Assembly: GCA_016716125.1 (NCBI GenBank)
Contig: JADJWZ010000002.1
Span: forward strand, 1 to 64,000
DNA: 64,000 bases
DNA from: Ignavibacteria bacterium
GTDB taxonomy: Bacteria > Bacteroidota > Ignavibacteria > Tepidaquicellales > Tepidaquicellaceae
Direction of reading: 5' to 3'
Position 1 is the stretch's first letter. Every line of letters begins with the position of its first letter. Of the stretch, positions 21,612 through 33,679 are shown one piece after another. Made by a program: the position numbers and the translations under genes. Below the pieces are notes generated by a model that searched no databases, was not told where the DNA came from, and was given only the letters and a program-made list of their open reading frames with translations.

Positions 21612-21711
21612 TTTCAGATCATATTAAAAAATATTTTAAACAAAGCCCGGAAGGGAATTAATTAATTAAACATACTGAAGCTGTTAAAAAACAAAAAACA
21701 GCGGAAGTGAA

Positions 21712-23736
21712 ATGGCGAAGAGTATTACTTCACCGGAAGGAATAAAACCTATAATGGTAGATACAGAAATTAAGGAAACAGTTATGAAAGAAAACGGAGA
21801 TCCAAATGAAATGTCCGCTTCAATGACAAAAAAGATCAAAGCAGAAAAAGACAAGATTAAAATAATAGTAAGCGATTATGACGAAGCCGAGTACAAGCAA
21901 ATGCTTGACCTTTATGAAAAGACATTTAATGTCATAAAGGAAAACGAACTTGTAAAAGGCAGAATAGTTGCGATCAACGGCGAAGATGTTTTAATTGACA
22001 TCGGATCCAAATCAGACGGAAGAGTTTCTATTAATGATTTTTCCGATCCTGATGAGATCGCTATCGGTAAAGATGTCGAAGTATTCCTTGAGAAGATAGA
22101 AGATAAAGAAGGTCAGCTTGTGCTTTCTAAGAAGAAAGCCGACTCTATGAAAATGTGGGACAGGATTGTCTCAGCTCAGGAAACAGGAGCGATTGTTAAA
22201 GGAAAATGTATCAGAAGAATTAAGGGCGGATTTGTTGTTGATATTGCAGGATTGTCTGCGTTCCTCCCGGGCTCTCAGATCGATACAAAACCTATCAGGG
22301 ATTATGATGAATATGTCGGTAAAGTAATGGACTTCAAAGTTCTCAAAGTAAATAATGTAAACGAAAATATTATAGTCTCCCATAAGCTGATCATTGAAGA
22401 ATCAATGAAAGGACAGAGAGAAGAGCTTCTGAATACAATTCAGAAGGGCATGACGATGAAAGCAGTTGTCAAAGCGATCACTGATTTCGGTGTGTTCGTA
22501 GATCTCGGAGGTCTTGACGGTTTAATTCATATCACAGATCTTTCATGGGGAAGAATAAATCATCCGAGCGATATAGTTCAACTTGATCAGGCGATTGAAG
22601 TTTCAGTGCTTGAATTCGATCCTGAGAAACAGAGAGTATATCTCGGACTGAAACAGCTTCAGAAACATCCGTGGGATGAGATCCAGTCGAGATTCAATAT
22701 CGGCGATAAAGTTTCGGGCAAAGTAGTTTCACTTACTGAATACGGAGCGTTCATCGAAATTGAAAAAGGAATCGAAGGACTTATTCACGTCAGCGAAATG
22801 TCATGGACACAGCATATCACCAATCCGACTCAGATGGTTTCAATGGGACAGGTAGTGGAAGCGCAGATCCTGACAATTGATTCTGAAAATAAAAAACTCT
22901 CCCTCGGCATGAAACAGCTTACGCCGAATCCATGGCAGAGTCTGCTTGACAAATTTCCTATCGGCACCAAACACAAAGGCAAAGTCTGTAACATCACTAA
23001 CTTCGGTATCTTTGTAGAACTCGAAGAAGGCGTCGACGGACTTGTTCATATTTCCGATCTTTCATGGACAAAGAAAATATTTGATATCGGCGATCTGTAT
23101 AAAGTCGGTGATGAGATAGAAGTTGTAATACTCGGAGTGGATGTCGCTAATCAGAGAATTTCTCTCGGAAGAAAACAGTTGCTTGAAAATCCATGGGACA
23201 CGCTTGAAGAAAAATACAAAGTCGGTTCAGAGTCGATCTGTAAAATCATTAAGCCGATCGAAAAAGGAATTATTGTTGAGCTGCCTGAAGATCTTGATTC
23301 GTTCATACCTGCTTCACAGATCTCGACTTTCCCTGTTAAAAATTTCAATGAACTTTTCAAACCCGGCGATTCAGTCAAAGCTGAGATCATTGAATTTGAC
23401 AAGACCAATAAAAAAATCGTATTGTCAGTGATTGAATATCTGAAAGATAAAGACCAGTCTGAAATAGATGAATATATAAACAGATTCAAACTTCCGAAAA
23501 AATTCACGTCTTCTGATATACAGGATAAGACAAGAAGTTTTGAATCCGAGCAGATAGACTTTAAGATTGAAGATATAATAGGAGAAGATGTACCGGAAAT
23601 AAATCATCCTCCGGTGGTCGATACTTTAAAGACTCCTGAAGTTAAAACCGAAGCGAAGGTTGAAAAACCTGCTGCAGAAAATACAACTGAAGTGAAGGAT
23701 GAATCTAAAGAAAATCCGGAAACAAAATCCGAATGA
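21712..23736 (+). CDS. rpsA: 30S ribosomal protein S1
   Basis: 674 residues with six S1/OB domains; the repeated text VKAITDFGVFVDLGGLDGLI, SLTEYGAFIEIEKGIEGLIH and NITNFGIFVELEEGVDGLVH marks domains 3-5, each followed by HISDLSW-like segments. N- and C-terminal extensions are lysine/glutamate-rich. S1 unwinds mRNA at the ribosome and matters particularly where Shine-Dalgarno sites are weak, as in this group. It follows cmk and is closed by a clear terminator. Confidence 0.97.
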   Translation: MAKSITSPEGIKPIMVDTEIKETVMKENGDPNEMSASMTKKIKAEKDKIKIIVSDYDEAEYKQMLDLYEKTFNVIKENELVKGRIVAINGEDVLIDIGSKSDGRVSINDFSDPDEIAIGKDVEVFLEKIEDKEGQLVLSKKKADSMKMWDRIVSAQETGAIVKGKCIRRIKGGFVVDIAGLSAFLPGSQIDTKPIRDYDEYVGKVMDFKVLKVNNVNENIIVSHKLIIEESMKGQREELLNTIQKGMTMKAVVKAITDFGVFVDLGGLDGLIHITDLSWGRINHPSDIVQLDQAIEVSVLEFDPEKQRVYLGLKQLQKHPWDEIQSRFNIGDKVSGKVVSLTEYGAFIEIEKGIEGLIHVSEMSWTQHITNPTQMVSMGQVVEAQILTIDSENKKLSLGMKQLTPNPWQSLLDKFPIGTKHKGKVCNITNFGIFVELEEGVDGLVHISDLSWTKKIFDIGDLYKVGDEIEVVILGVDVANQRISLGRKQLLENPWDTLEEKYKVGSESICKIIKPIEKGIIVELPEDLDSFIPASQISTFPVKNFNELFKPGDSVKAEIIEFDKTNKKIVLSVIEYLKDKDQSEIDEYINRFKLPKKFTSSDIQDKTRSFESEQIDFKIEDIIGEDVPEINHPPVVDTLKTPEVKTEAKVEKPAAENTTEVKDESKENPETKSE

Positions 23737-23766
23737 TCTAAAAAATTATTTGATCAGCAATTTATT

Positions 23767-23799
23767 AACCCGGGTAATTTTATTATCCGGGTTTTTTTA
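23767..23799 (+). terminator. Terminator of cmk-rpsA
   Basis: AACCCGG and CCGGGTT pair around a 13-nt loop and are followed by a T run, 30 bp after the rpsA stop. Confidence 0.88.
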
Positions 23800-23804
23800 A
23801 TATA

Positions 23805-23877
23805 CTCGTTCTCAATCTCCCGATTTAAATCTTATATGTAATACAAATACGCTCCCAATCGGGAGATTGGAAGCGAG
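23805..23877. repeat. Imperfect inverted repeat
   Basis: CAATCTCCCGATT at 23813-23825 is the exact complement of AATCGGGAGATTG at 23857-23869, and pairing extends imperfectly outwards to CTCG and CGAG. A roughly 30-nt AT-rich loop separates the arms. It is not followed by a T run, so a small hairpin repeat is more likely than a terminator. Confidence 0.55.
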
Positions 23878-24139
23878 GAGAGTTTTGTCATTCCCGAGTG
23901 ATCCTGTCGGGAATCCAATCAGCACCGAAATTCAATTTGCAAATTTTAAATTTCAAATTTCAAATACGTAAAATACCTTTCGGGAAAATTAGATGCAGAA
24001 TTCTATCATTAATTTAAATAGTCTGTGAATGGATTTCCGCCAAAAGCACGTGAGAATGACAATAATAGAGGAGTCGCGAGGAGAGTCATTTTTCTTTAAC
24101 AGTGCTTATGCGATCCAGATTGTAGATCTGATAACACAT
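23878..24139. other. Intergenic sequence with repeat-like words
   Basis: CATTCCCGAGTGATCCTGTC followed by GGGAATCC pairs TTCCCGA with TCGGGAA, and a poly-A/T word stretch (AAATTTCAAATTTCAAAT) follows. GAGGAGAGT occurs at both 23875 and 24079, after AAGC or GTCGC. No gene is visible; it looks like decayed dispersed repeats. Confidence 0.4.
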
Positions 24140-24550
24140 TTAAAATTTCGTTTCATCAGGGTCAAAAAAGTTGTTCAGTCGGATTACGCCCATTAAATAA
24201 ACATACTCAAAGAGTTCGCTTTCTTTAAAATCATCAATGATTTTTATTGCATCACTATTGGTATCAATAAACTGAATCTCGGCTATATACCATATTGAAA
24301 CATGTGAAATTGAATCAAGCTTGGCGCCGTGTTGAATTATGAAATTGTTGACTTGTTCTAAGTACAGTGAATCTGCAGACTTTGATCTGTCTAAATACAA
24401 TGTCAGTTTATTTTTAAAATATTCAACATATTCCCCTTCATAGATACCAGTGCGAATCTGGTCCGTTTGAGCGGATATAAAATGTATTTGTGAAAGAAAA
24501 AATAGTACAAATAAAAAAAATGTAAATTTATATTTAACAGGTATTTTCAT
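24140..24550 (-). CDS. Secreted 136-residue hypothetical protein
   Basis: A clear signal peptide (KYKFTFFLFVLFFLSQIHFISA) precedes about 110 residues rich in charged and aromatic positions, including KNKLTLYLDRSKSADSLYLE. No family is recognised. It lies just downstream of the large surface-protein gene on the same strand, and may be the last member of that transcript. Confidence 0.6.
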   Translation of the reverse strand: MKIPVKYKFTFFLFVLFFLSQIHFISAQTDQIRTGIYEGEYVEYFKNKLTLYLDRSKSADSLYLEQVNNFIIQHGAKLDSISHVSIWYIAEIQFIDTNSDAIKIIDDFKESELFEYVYLMGVIRLNNFFDPDETKF

Positions 24551-24637
24551 TTTTTAAAACTTTAAATTCTTCAATAAAATTATTTTAATAACATTTTAGA
24601 TCTGTTGGAATTACCTGCGTTCCCATATTGGATGTCA

Positions 24638-27600
24638 CTATTTAATTAATACCATACGCTTCGTCTGTACAAACTTCCCCGCTTCCAATTTATAAAAATA
24701 AACTCCACTCGATAGTCCCGCGCCGTTAAATTCCATGGAATACACTCCGGCAGTCCTGAATTCATTGCTGATTAATCTTTTAATTTCTCTTCCAAGAATG
24801 TCATAGACTGTCAGTTTTACTTTGCTTTCCTGAGGCAGACTGAAATTAATTTTTGTTACAGGATTGAATGGGTTTGGATAATTTTGTGATAATTGATATT
24901 CAACCGGTATTAATTCTTTTGGTGAATCACTGTTATCGCCGATTGATTCAGTTCTGAATATTTTCCTTATATCGCTGTTTACAAAATTCAGATGTTCCTG
25001 TACGTTGTGCGGCTTCCTCGATTTTATTGTTTCACTTAGAAGTTTCTTAGTTCTAAATTCAGATCTTTCCTTTTCAGATGCTATTCCCTGTTCGATCTTA
25101 GTCTGAAGCTGTTTGACATTATTAAATTCCTTTTCTCGTGAAGTCTCAAATGATCTTATAATATTTTCTTTGATTGATTTTTTATCTTCCTTTGTAAAAA
25201 GACTTTTATCATCATTACTTTTTGATTTATTGACAGGTAAATCTAAAGGATCATCTATCAACTCACCAGACTCTTCCATTTCACTGCTTTTATTTCCTCC
25301 GCCCGAACCGTAAATACTGTCCAGCAGACTAGTGGCTGAATAATCCTAGCTTGCTGTCAATCCTTCATAGCTGAATGGATTTTGATTAATTATTTGTTGA
25401 AATCCCGTCATAGCCGACTGATATTCTCCAAGCGAGACTTTTGTTTTTTGAAGAAGATAATAAGTTTTTTTAATGAGCAGTTCATTTTCGCCGTTATTTA
25501 ATATCAATGACTCATAGAATGTTTTCAGCTCTGTCATTATATTTCCGGAACTGTCAAGCGAAAACGCGCTTAGATAAAGTTTTGATAAACAATCTATGCT
25601 CTCCAGACTGTCAGCATAATTTGTCAGCATTTCAATACTTTTATTATAAACGAATTCGTAATTCCGTTTACGCATCTCAAGACAGATATCATCATATAAT
25701 TCTTTTGCAGAAGATAGTTCCGCTTTATGATTGATACTATTTAAAGATGATACCTTATCTGAGAATCCGGCTCCGCTTCCCCCGCCTGTTATGTAGATTG
25801 TATCATAGACCTGATTACCAAGATCAACAATTAAAAAATCTTCATTCTGTTCTATTGCGCAAACCGTAGGTTCAAAAGAAAATTCTACATCGCAGCTGCT
25901 GCCATAATATGGACCCGGACAAACTACATTTTCTCTAGGAGTGGAGATGGATGTACTCAGCTTATAACAATTTTCAGTACCTCCTGCTTCGGCAGAACTT
26001 ACATCAGGAAATACTCCGCCTAAATGATATGCAGTAGAACTGTTGTTAATGTTAAATGTATTTAATCCCTGATCGATCAGAAAATAACCTTCTTCGGAAT
26101 AAAGATTATTGGCATTCGGATCTCGAAGATATTTCATTAAATCCACCGGTCCGGACTTCGCCCTGCGGTCCGAGATTAATTGTACCGTTATATATACCTG
26201 CACCTGAAATACTCGAATCACCATCTATGTCATTGTTGTAAAGATCAACATATGATGTAGAAGACATTACATTAATACCTGTACTATAGTTACTTATGTC
26301 ATTATTCTTAATAACACCGGCTGAAACATTACAAAGAAATATTGCAATATTTCCTTTTGTTGAGTTAAAGTCATTACCATTGATCATAATTGGTATAACA
26401 CTTTCAGCAAATCCTGCGCAAATGATTGTAGAAAATTGATTATTACCGGTATTAAATTCATTGTATAAAATATTAGAAGATACATCGATTTCATCTTCTG
26501 TTTCTATATAATTAAGATTAATGCAGCTGATAGAATCTAAATTTGAAAAATTGAACTTACAGCCTGATACTATCATATCGTAACAATCAACAAACTGCAG
26601 GGCAGAAGGGTTTTCAATTTCAGGACCGCTTAATTTTACATTCTCAAAATTAGTATTGGAAACATTCACAAGATCACAGCCGATAAAATCAATTCCATTC
26701 CAGTAAGCTCCGCTCTGTGATTTCATATTTACTTTAAGTTCATTCGGAGTGTCAGGATACAGACCCGTTTTAAATTCTCCGCCATCTATATTCCATTTCA
26801 CCATCTGCAAAATTAACAATAGTGCCGACATAAAGAAATATTCTTTCCGTTATTACTCACATCTCCGTTACAGTTGAAATTAATATTGTTAATTGATTCA
26901 TCAGCAACAAGCGTTCCGCCTTCCTGCATGACGGGAGCTAATCTGAATAACTTCCCTTCACCCGGCATAAAGTCACCGAGAAAAATGTAACTTGTATCAC
27001 TTTTACTAAGCGTTCTGACTGTATCACCTGTCTCAAGATCAAAAATTTTCCAGTTATTAAAACCGCTGAGATAAGTTGGATTTATTTTCATTGTAACAAG
27101 CCTTCTGCCTCCGATACTGTCTGCAGAACCATAACTAAGAAACGGAGAACATCTTCTGTTTACTATCATAAAAAATTCAGACTTATCTAAACCCTGATTT
27201 TCTTTCTCAAAAAATGCCGCCTGCAGATAAGCGTCGGTGTTTGTTTCGGCGGTTACATTACTCAAATCCGGATCCGGATCGGGAGCAAACTCCACTGCGG
27301 GGTATGCTTTGAGTTTATCGATGAATGTGTTTGCAGACATTTCATTTCTTTCATCCGCAATTCTGTATATATAAGATCTTCTATTTGCATTATCAAAGCT
27401 CATTAAATATGGTCCCCACTTTTTTGCAATCGAATCAATCTTCATGATTGCACCCCATTTGTTTTGGTCATAGACACTGTTCGTCCTTGGTGTAAAATTA
27501 GTATTTTGGGGTTCTGTAAGTCCCCTTTGATAATTACTATCAGTAAATATTCCATGTGACCCGTAGGAAAAATACATTATGCCTTTTGTTCCGTAACTTA

Positions 27601-29271
27601 TTGCAAGATTAGTAATTAAGTTTAGCTCCTCGTTTGAAGGTTCTTTGAGCTTATGCTGGGGAGCCCATATTAAATGCCCCTGCGCTAAATTTATAAACGG
27701 GACTCCGGATATTTTTGAGATTTCATCGGCAAGTTTCATCTGATGTATGAACTTTATTCCTCCTTCTCCTTCATCTAAAAATGTCTGAAGCCAGTTGTCA
27801 TACTCCGAAACTGAATTTGCTTTATAGCTTAGTATACCGGCATCTTTATCATATCCGCCGGAGTAAAGAGTCGGCGGATGGTATGTTTTCGGATGATCAA
27901 ATTCATTGTTTTCAAAACCTTCCAGAGAATAGGCAACATTCAGCCAGGTCTTCAAATCCGCCTCCTGTATCAAAAATTTATTAACCAGTGACGCAGTAGG
28001 ATAATAATCCAATAATTGAGGTGTATGAATCCTGAACAAGTCATAATTCAGATTCACCATTAAAGATAAATTATCATTTGTCAATTGTCTTATCTTTTGA
28101 TTCACATATTTTATACAGGGGATTGCATTAAACTCAAACTCTTCTATATAAAAATTTCTTATATAATCAGGATGCTCCATCGCTAAGTTGCATTCCCATC
28201 GAAGCCAGTTTTCATATTCAAGATCATTACCACTTAGAAGTCTATGCGCGACTTCATTCTCTACCCTCACTCTGTCAATCCACATTTCACATTCACCATA
28301 ATACCAAACCCGAAAATCCACTTTACATGTTGTGTCGCCTAAATCTTTTTTATCAGGATTGAATAACTTGCCGGGGGAAATGATTAAATTAGAATCTGAT
28401 TCTAGGTTTAAATAATTTTCTAAATAATTGCCATGATAGATACTTGTCGGAGATTGTTTGAAATTGCTAACTTTTAAAGTTACACTTTTTATAGAATCTC
28501 CTTTAAAATCTAGAATTATAATTTTACAAATAGGTTTATCAAAATTTGAAATATCAGCAGCGAAGCTTGAATCAATTCTAATTCTCGGTAAAATGTGCCA
28601 GCTATGTGCTGTATCATTTTTTTCGAAATTCCACTGATGATTTATTTGTTCCCTGTTTGCCTTTAAATCTTTTACAACCCAGCCTGAATTAGATGACGGG
28701 TTTGACGGATGGGGCTGGCAATATCTGACTCTTTCACCCGAACCATGAATGCCGGTATCAACGACATCCTGCATATTTAAATTTGAGTGTGTTTTGTAAG
28801 TATAGAACCCAGTAATCCTTGTCAGAAATAATTTCTTCACATTGATAATCTGACCTTTGACCCCAGCAAGATATGCAATCTTCGGTCTGTCCATAATAGT
28901 CTTTAGATTATACCGGCTGTTAGTATCTATTAACGCTTTAATTCCCTGATAATCCCAGAAGAATCGGCAAACGTCAGATCATCCGGATCTCCGTTATAGC
29001 CCTCGAGAGTCCAGCCTCTGTCAATTCTGGAATATGTATGCCATGTATTAAATTTTAGAGAATCGCTTAGACGTTTTCTGTTTTGAAATGCATAGGCGTC
29101 ATCCATAGCACCAAGCACAAAGCTGTCTAAAGGATTTACTGCCGAAGATACAGAATGATTACTCTCAATTTTACTAAATCTGGTCCTCGTAAAAAACAAA
29201 GATAATACTGACAGCAAAAGTATGAACGATAAAATCAACTTCCTTCCCTGAAAAGTTTTTTCTGTTTTCAT
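24638..29271 (-). pseudogene. Family X surface protein copy 1: full-length but broken
   Basis: Reading across the frames gives one exported protein of about 1,540 residues. It has a signal segment (LILSFILLLSVLSLFF), a family X module beginning NPLDSFVLGAMDDAYAF, and a TIM-barrel-like part with ISYGTKGIMYFSYGSHGIFT that recalls glycoside hydrolases. Then come a beta-helix-like part (26106-26831; GNDFNSTKGNIAIFLCN), a helical TPR-like stretch, and a sorting domain (SQNYPNPFNPVTKINFSLP, LSSGVYFYKLEAGKF). Frame changes occur near 28935, 28870, 28815, 26830 and 26160, and an in-frame TAG lies at 25346-25348, where TGG would keep the text open. The intact relative at 32206-33570 shows which bases are missing, for example one G near 28867. 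Either a degraded gene or a repeat-rich region assembled with errors. Function unknown; the hydrolase idea is weak. Confidence 0.65.
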
Positions 29272-29378
29272 AGCTAAATATTAATTTTTTTCAAAAATAT
29301 TTTTTTAAAGTATTGACCTATTCCAATTACAATCTTCATACTTTTTCAAATGAAAATATTATTTGAACTCATTATTAT

Positions 29379-30732
29379 TCATCTGACTAAAACCATTTTC
29401 TTCGTACTTACCATTATCCCTTCAATAAATAAACTATAAATATAAACTCCGCTCGACAATTCTGATCCGTCAAACTCAACTTCATATTTCCCCTGATTCT
29501 GTTTTTTGTTAACTAAGGTTTTTACTTCTTTTCCCATAAGGTCACTTAGATTTTAAGTGTTGTATAACTCCTGAATTGACTTCTCGGTGATAATTGTTCT
29601 TGGGTTGAAAGGGTTTGGTAGGGTTGAGATAGAATAAAATTTTCAGGGACGATATCATTATTATTCTTTATCTTTGTGAAGATACTGTCACCTCCAATTT
29701 TGTGTGAATTCCTGAATATACAAAATCATTAATTGCCCAGCCAATTTTTTGTCAACAAAATTTTAAATCTATAAACATCAATAATAATTTGGATTTAGGC
29801 AGTTGATAAAACCAGTTTCTCCCTGATTTGTAGTTCTATATATTATTCCTCTAACTGGAGATCTGGAAGATCCTCCAACTGCCCATATCGTATCTTTATT
29901 TACATTTGAAAATCTTAGTATTTGCGAAACCAACACATTACCACCTTGAGGCATTGATTGATTTAACCAGTTTAATCCCCCATCATTTGTTTTCCTAATT
30001 ACCGAAGAGGGTGCATTAACTTTCCACCCTGTAAGGCTATCAGCAAAATAAATATCCGTAAAAGGTCCGCCCGGAATTTGTGTCCAGTTCTCTCCGCTGT
30101 TTGTAGTTTTATAATTGAGTAACATTACTAATGAATCCAATATCCCTGTTATACATGTAAATGGAATTTGGATTTTGTCCGAAGAGATTTAATTGCCTCT
30201 GCCAGTTTGCGCCGCCGTTTGTCGTGCGGAAGACTCCTCCAGTGCTGCTGCGTGAAACTAACCAAATTGTATCCTCATTTAACACGCTTATGTCATCAAA
30301 TTGTACAAACTGATCCGGGACATTCAATTGTATCCAATTTATTCCTCCATCGGTTGATTTACTTAATCCTTTATACCCAAACGCATCATTAGCACCACAG
30401 ACAAATCCTACTGCCGAATCTAAAAAATAAATTCTTGTAAAACCTACCGCCCCGGTTCTTGTATATTTAATCTCCCAGTTATCACCTCCATCATTTGTCT
30501 TTAAAACATATGCCGTATCATCTAAATCGATATATGGAGTTACAGCCCATCCGGTTAAGCTATCTAGAAAAAAAATATCAGATATTGACCTGTTACCTAT
30601 ATTCGGCATAAACTGCTGATACCACCCGCCCGGAGGATTATGAGCGAAGCCGAAAGCGATGATGAATGTGAGAATGCTCAAATAAAAAATAATCGAGTAT
30701 AGCTTGTTTAAGTTAAATAATTTCTTAAACAT
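29379..30732 (-). pseudogene. Family Y Asp-box propeller protein, copy 1 (frameshifted)
   Basis: Signal segment (YSIIFYLSILTFIIAFGFA), then GGWYQQFMPNIGNRSISDIF, then Asp-box/BNR units such as KTNDGGDNWEIKYT, RTTNGGANWQRQLN and TTNSGENWTQIPGG, as in Ycf48-like propellers. Compared with copy 2 it lacks a TA pair near 30113 (TTTTATAATTG versus TTTTATATAATTG), breaking the frame. The sorting domain (29379-29640) is also shifted but still ends in a TKKMVLVR-type tail. The N-terminal 300 bp nearly equal those of copy 4, while the middle equals copy 2. Confidence 0.65.
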
Positions 30733-30780
30733 AGTAGTATTTTTTCTTTTAATGAAATGCTAATAAATTTATAGATCAAC

Positions 30781-32158
30781 TTATTTTAATAACATCATAC
30801 GTTTTGTTTCCGAAAATATCTTTCCCGATTTATTATCTTCAACTTCTATTCTATAAAAATACACTCCCGATGCTTCATACTTACCAATAAAGTCAACTTC
30901 ATACTCTCCTGCCTGTTGAAATTGGTCAACCAATCGCTGAGTTTCTTTTCCAAGTATGTCGTAAGCTATCAATTGAACATTGGATAGAGATTTTATCTTA
31001 TATGGAATGACTGTCCTTGGATTAAAAGGATTAGGATAATTTTGTTTTAGTTCAAACTGTTTAGGAAGTTCGGTGCTTGTTTGAATTATGCCTGTGTAGA
31101 ATGTACTATCACCTCCAACCTTTGTATGAATCCCTGAATTTACAAAATCATTTAATGCCCATCCATTATTCTTATCAATAAAATTTACAAATCTATAAAC
31201 ATCGATAATTATATTTATATCAGGTAGTTGGTAAGACCAGTTCTCTCCTTGATTTGTTGTTCTATATAAAATTCCTCTAATAGGACTCCTAGATGTTCCT
31301 CCAACTGCCCATATCGTATCTTTATTTACATTTGAAAATCTTAGTATTTGCGAAACCAACACATTACCACCTTGAGGCATTGATTGATTTAACCAGTTTA
31401 ATCCCCCATCATTTGTTTTCCTAATTACCGAAGAGGGTGCATTAACTTTCCACCCCATAAGACTATCGGCAAAATAAATATCCGTAAAAGGTCCGCCCGG
31501 AATTTGTGTCCAGTTCTCTCCGCTGTTTGTAGTTTTATATAATTGAGTAACATTACTAATGAATCCAATATCCCTGTTATACATGTAAATGGAATTTGGA
31601 TTTTGTCCGAAGAGATTTAATTGCCTCTGCCAGTTTGCGCCGCCGTTTGTCGTGCGGAAGACTCCGCCAAAAGTTGGAACATCAGAAACCACCCAAATAG
31701 TGTTTTCATTTAATGCACTAATATTATTTAGTGTAAGAGCTGGATCGGGTGGATGAATGTCAAACCAGCTTATTCCGGAGTCTGTAGTTTTAAAAGTTGT
31801 ATCCTGTGAAAGGGTCTGCACCGCATATGAAACCCGTATTTAAATTAATAAACTGAATCGCTTTAAAGTCCCTGTTATCGGAATAAACAATATTCCAATT
31901 ATCACCTCCATTAGTTGTCTTAATTATATAACCCGTATCATTTGTAAAATTATTATCTGTAATTGCAAACCCTTTTAAACTGTCAAGAAATATGACATCT
32001 GACAATGGCTGTCCATTCAGATCCGGCATAAACTGCTGATACCATCCTCCTGAGCGGTTGTCCGAGAAGTTGAATGCGATAATGAAGACAAGAATGCTCA
32101 GATAGAAAAGGAGTGAGGTGAAACTATATCTGTTGAATATATTTCTTAGAATTTTCAT
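30781..32158 (-). CDS. Family Y Asp-box propeller protein, copy 2 (one frameshift)
   Basis: About 458 residues once a shift near 31800-31815 is bridged. It has a signal segment (FTSLLFYLSILVFIIAFNFS), GGWYQQFMPDLNGQPLSD, and repeated propeller blades of the xTTNGGxNWxx type that suggest a beta-propeller. The sorting domain differs from the other Y copies: LKQNYPNPFNPRTVIPYKI and YEASGVYFYRIEVEDNKSG, with a KRMMLLK end. It is expected to be exported through Sec and T9SS. Ligand or role unknown. The middle (about 31300-31675) is nearly identical to copy 1, but the tail is not. Confidence 0.75.
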
Positions 32159-32205
32159 AACGTTTCAATTTATATAACGTAATAATAACCTCTGTTCAAA
32201 TCAAT

Positions 32206-33570
32206 TTATAAATTAGATTTTTCAAAACCTTCAAGCGCATAGCATACATTCAGCCAGGTCTTCAAATCCGCCTCCTGTATCAAAAATTTATTACCAGTGA
32301 CGCAGTAGGATAATAATCCAATAATTGGGGTGTATGAATCCTGAACAAGTCATAATTCAGATTCACCATTAAAGAAAAATTATGGGTTGTAACGGAGTCT
32401 TATCTTTTGATTCACATATTTTATACAGGGGATTGCATTAAACTCAAACTCTTCAATATAAAAATTTCTTATGTAATCAGGATGCTCCATCGCTAAGTTG
32501 CATTCCCAGCGAAGCCATTCTTCATGATCTCCATTAAATAGTTCATGAGCTACTTCATTCTCTACCCTCACTCTGTCAATCCACATTTCACATTCTCCGT
32601 AATACCAAACCCGAAAATCTACTTTACATGTTGTGTCGCCTAAACCATTTTTATCAGGGTTGAATAACTTGCCGGGGGAAATGATTAAATTGGAATCATT
32701 ATGTAGTCGAAAATATTTTTCTAAATAATTACCATGATATATACTGTCAATATTTGGATAAACAAAATTGCTAACTTTCAAATTTACACTTCGTATTGTG
32801 TCTCCTCTAAAGTTAAGAATGTCAATCCTACATATTTGCTTATTAAAATTTAATGGACTTGCAGCAAAGCCTGAATCTATTCTTATTCGCGGCAGAATAT
32901 GCCAGTTATGCGCAGTATCATTCTTTTCGAAATTCCACTGATGATTTATTTGCTCCCTGTTTGCCTTTAAATCTTTTACAACCCAGCCTGAATTAGATGA
33001 CGGGTTTGACGGATGGGGCTGGCAATATCTGACTCTTTCACCCGAACCATGAATGCCGGTATCAACGACATCCTGCATATTTAAATTTGAGTGTGTTTTG
33101 TAAGTATAGAACCAGTAATCATTGTCAGAAATAATTTCTTCACATTGATAATCTGACCTTTGACCCCAGGCAAGATATGCAATCTTCGGTCTGTCCATAA
33201 TAGTCTTTAGATTATACCGGCTGTTAGTATCTATTAACGCTTTAATTCCCTGATAATAATCAGAAGAATCAGCAAACGTCAGATCATCCGGATCTCCGTT
33301 ATAGCCCTCGAGAGTCCAGCCTCTGTCAATTCTGGAATATGTATGCCATGTATTAAATTTTAGAGAATCGCTTAGACGTTTTCTGTTTTGAAATGCATAG
33401 GCGTCATCCATAGCTCCAAGCACAAAGCTGTCTAAGGGATTTACTGCCGATACAGAATTACTACTCTCAATTTTATTAAATCTGGTCCTCGTAAAAAACA
33501 AAGATAATACCGACAGCAAAAGTATGAAGGAAAAAAACACCTTCCCCTGAAATGTTTTTAATGTTTTCAT
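32206..33570 (-). CDS. Family X copy 2: N-terminal module only
   Basis: Starts MKTLKTFQGKVFFSFILLL and runs intact for 396 residues through NPLDSFVLGAMDDAYAF and WYYGECEMWIDRVRVENEVA. A shift near 32385 breaks the frame, and continuing text ends TWLNVCYALEGFEKSNL then a stop at 32206-32208. Copy 1 continues past this point for another 1,000 residues, so copy 2 holds only the first module and lacks a sorting domain. DNA identity to copy 1 is very high over the first 500 bp. Without the sorting domain it would be released to the periplasm or be a non-functional duplicate. Confidence 0.65.
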
Positions 33571-33679
33571 GGCTAAAATATTTAAATTTTTTTAAAAATA
33601 TTTTTAAAAGTAATTACCTATAGCAATTCAATCTTGTCACCTTTTTTCAAATGAAAACATTATTTGAACTCATTATTAT

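Noticed and set aside
23805..23877. Second terminator of rpsA.
   Set aside because: There is no T run and the loop is long; a better terminator lies just upstream.
27781..27984. Plus-strand small genes within the surface-protein array.
   Set aside because: They are opposite-strand shadows of the X and Y genes with no independent support.
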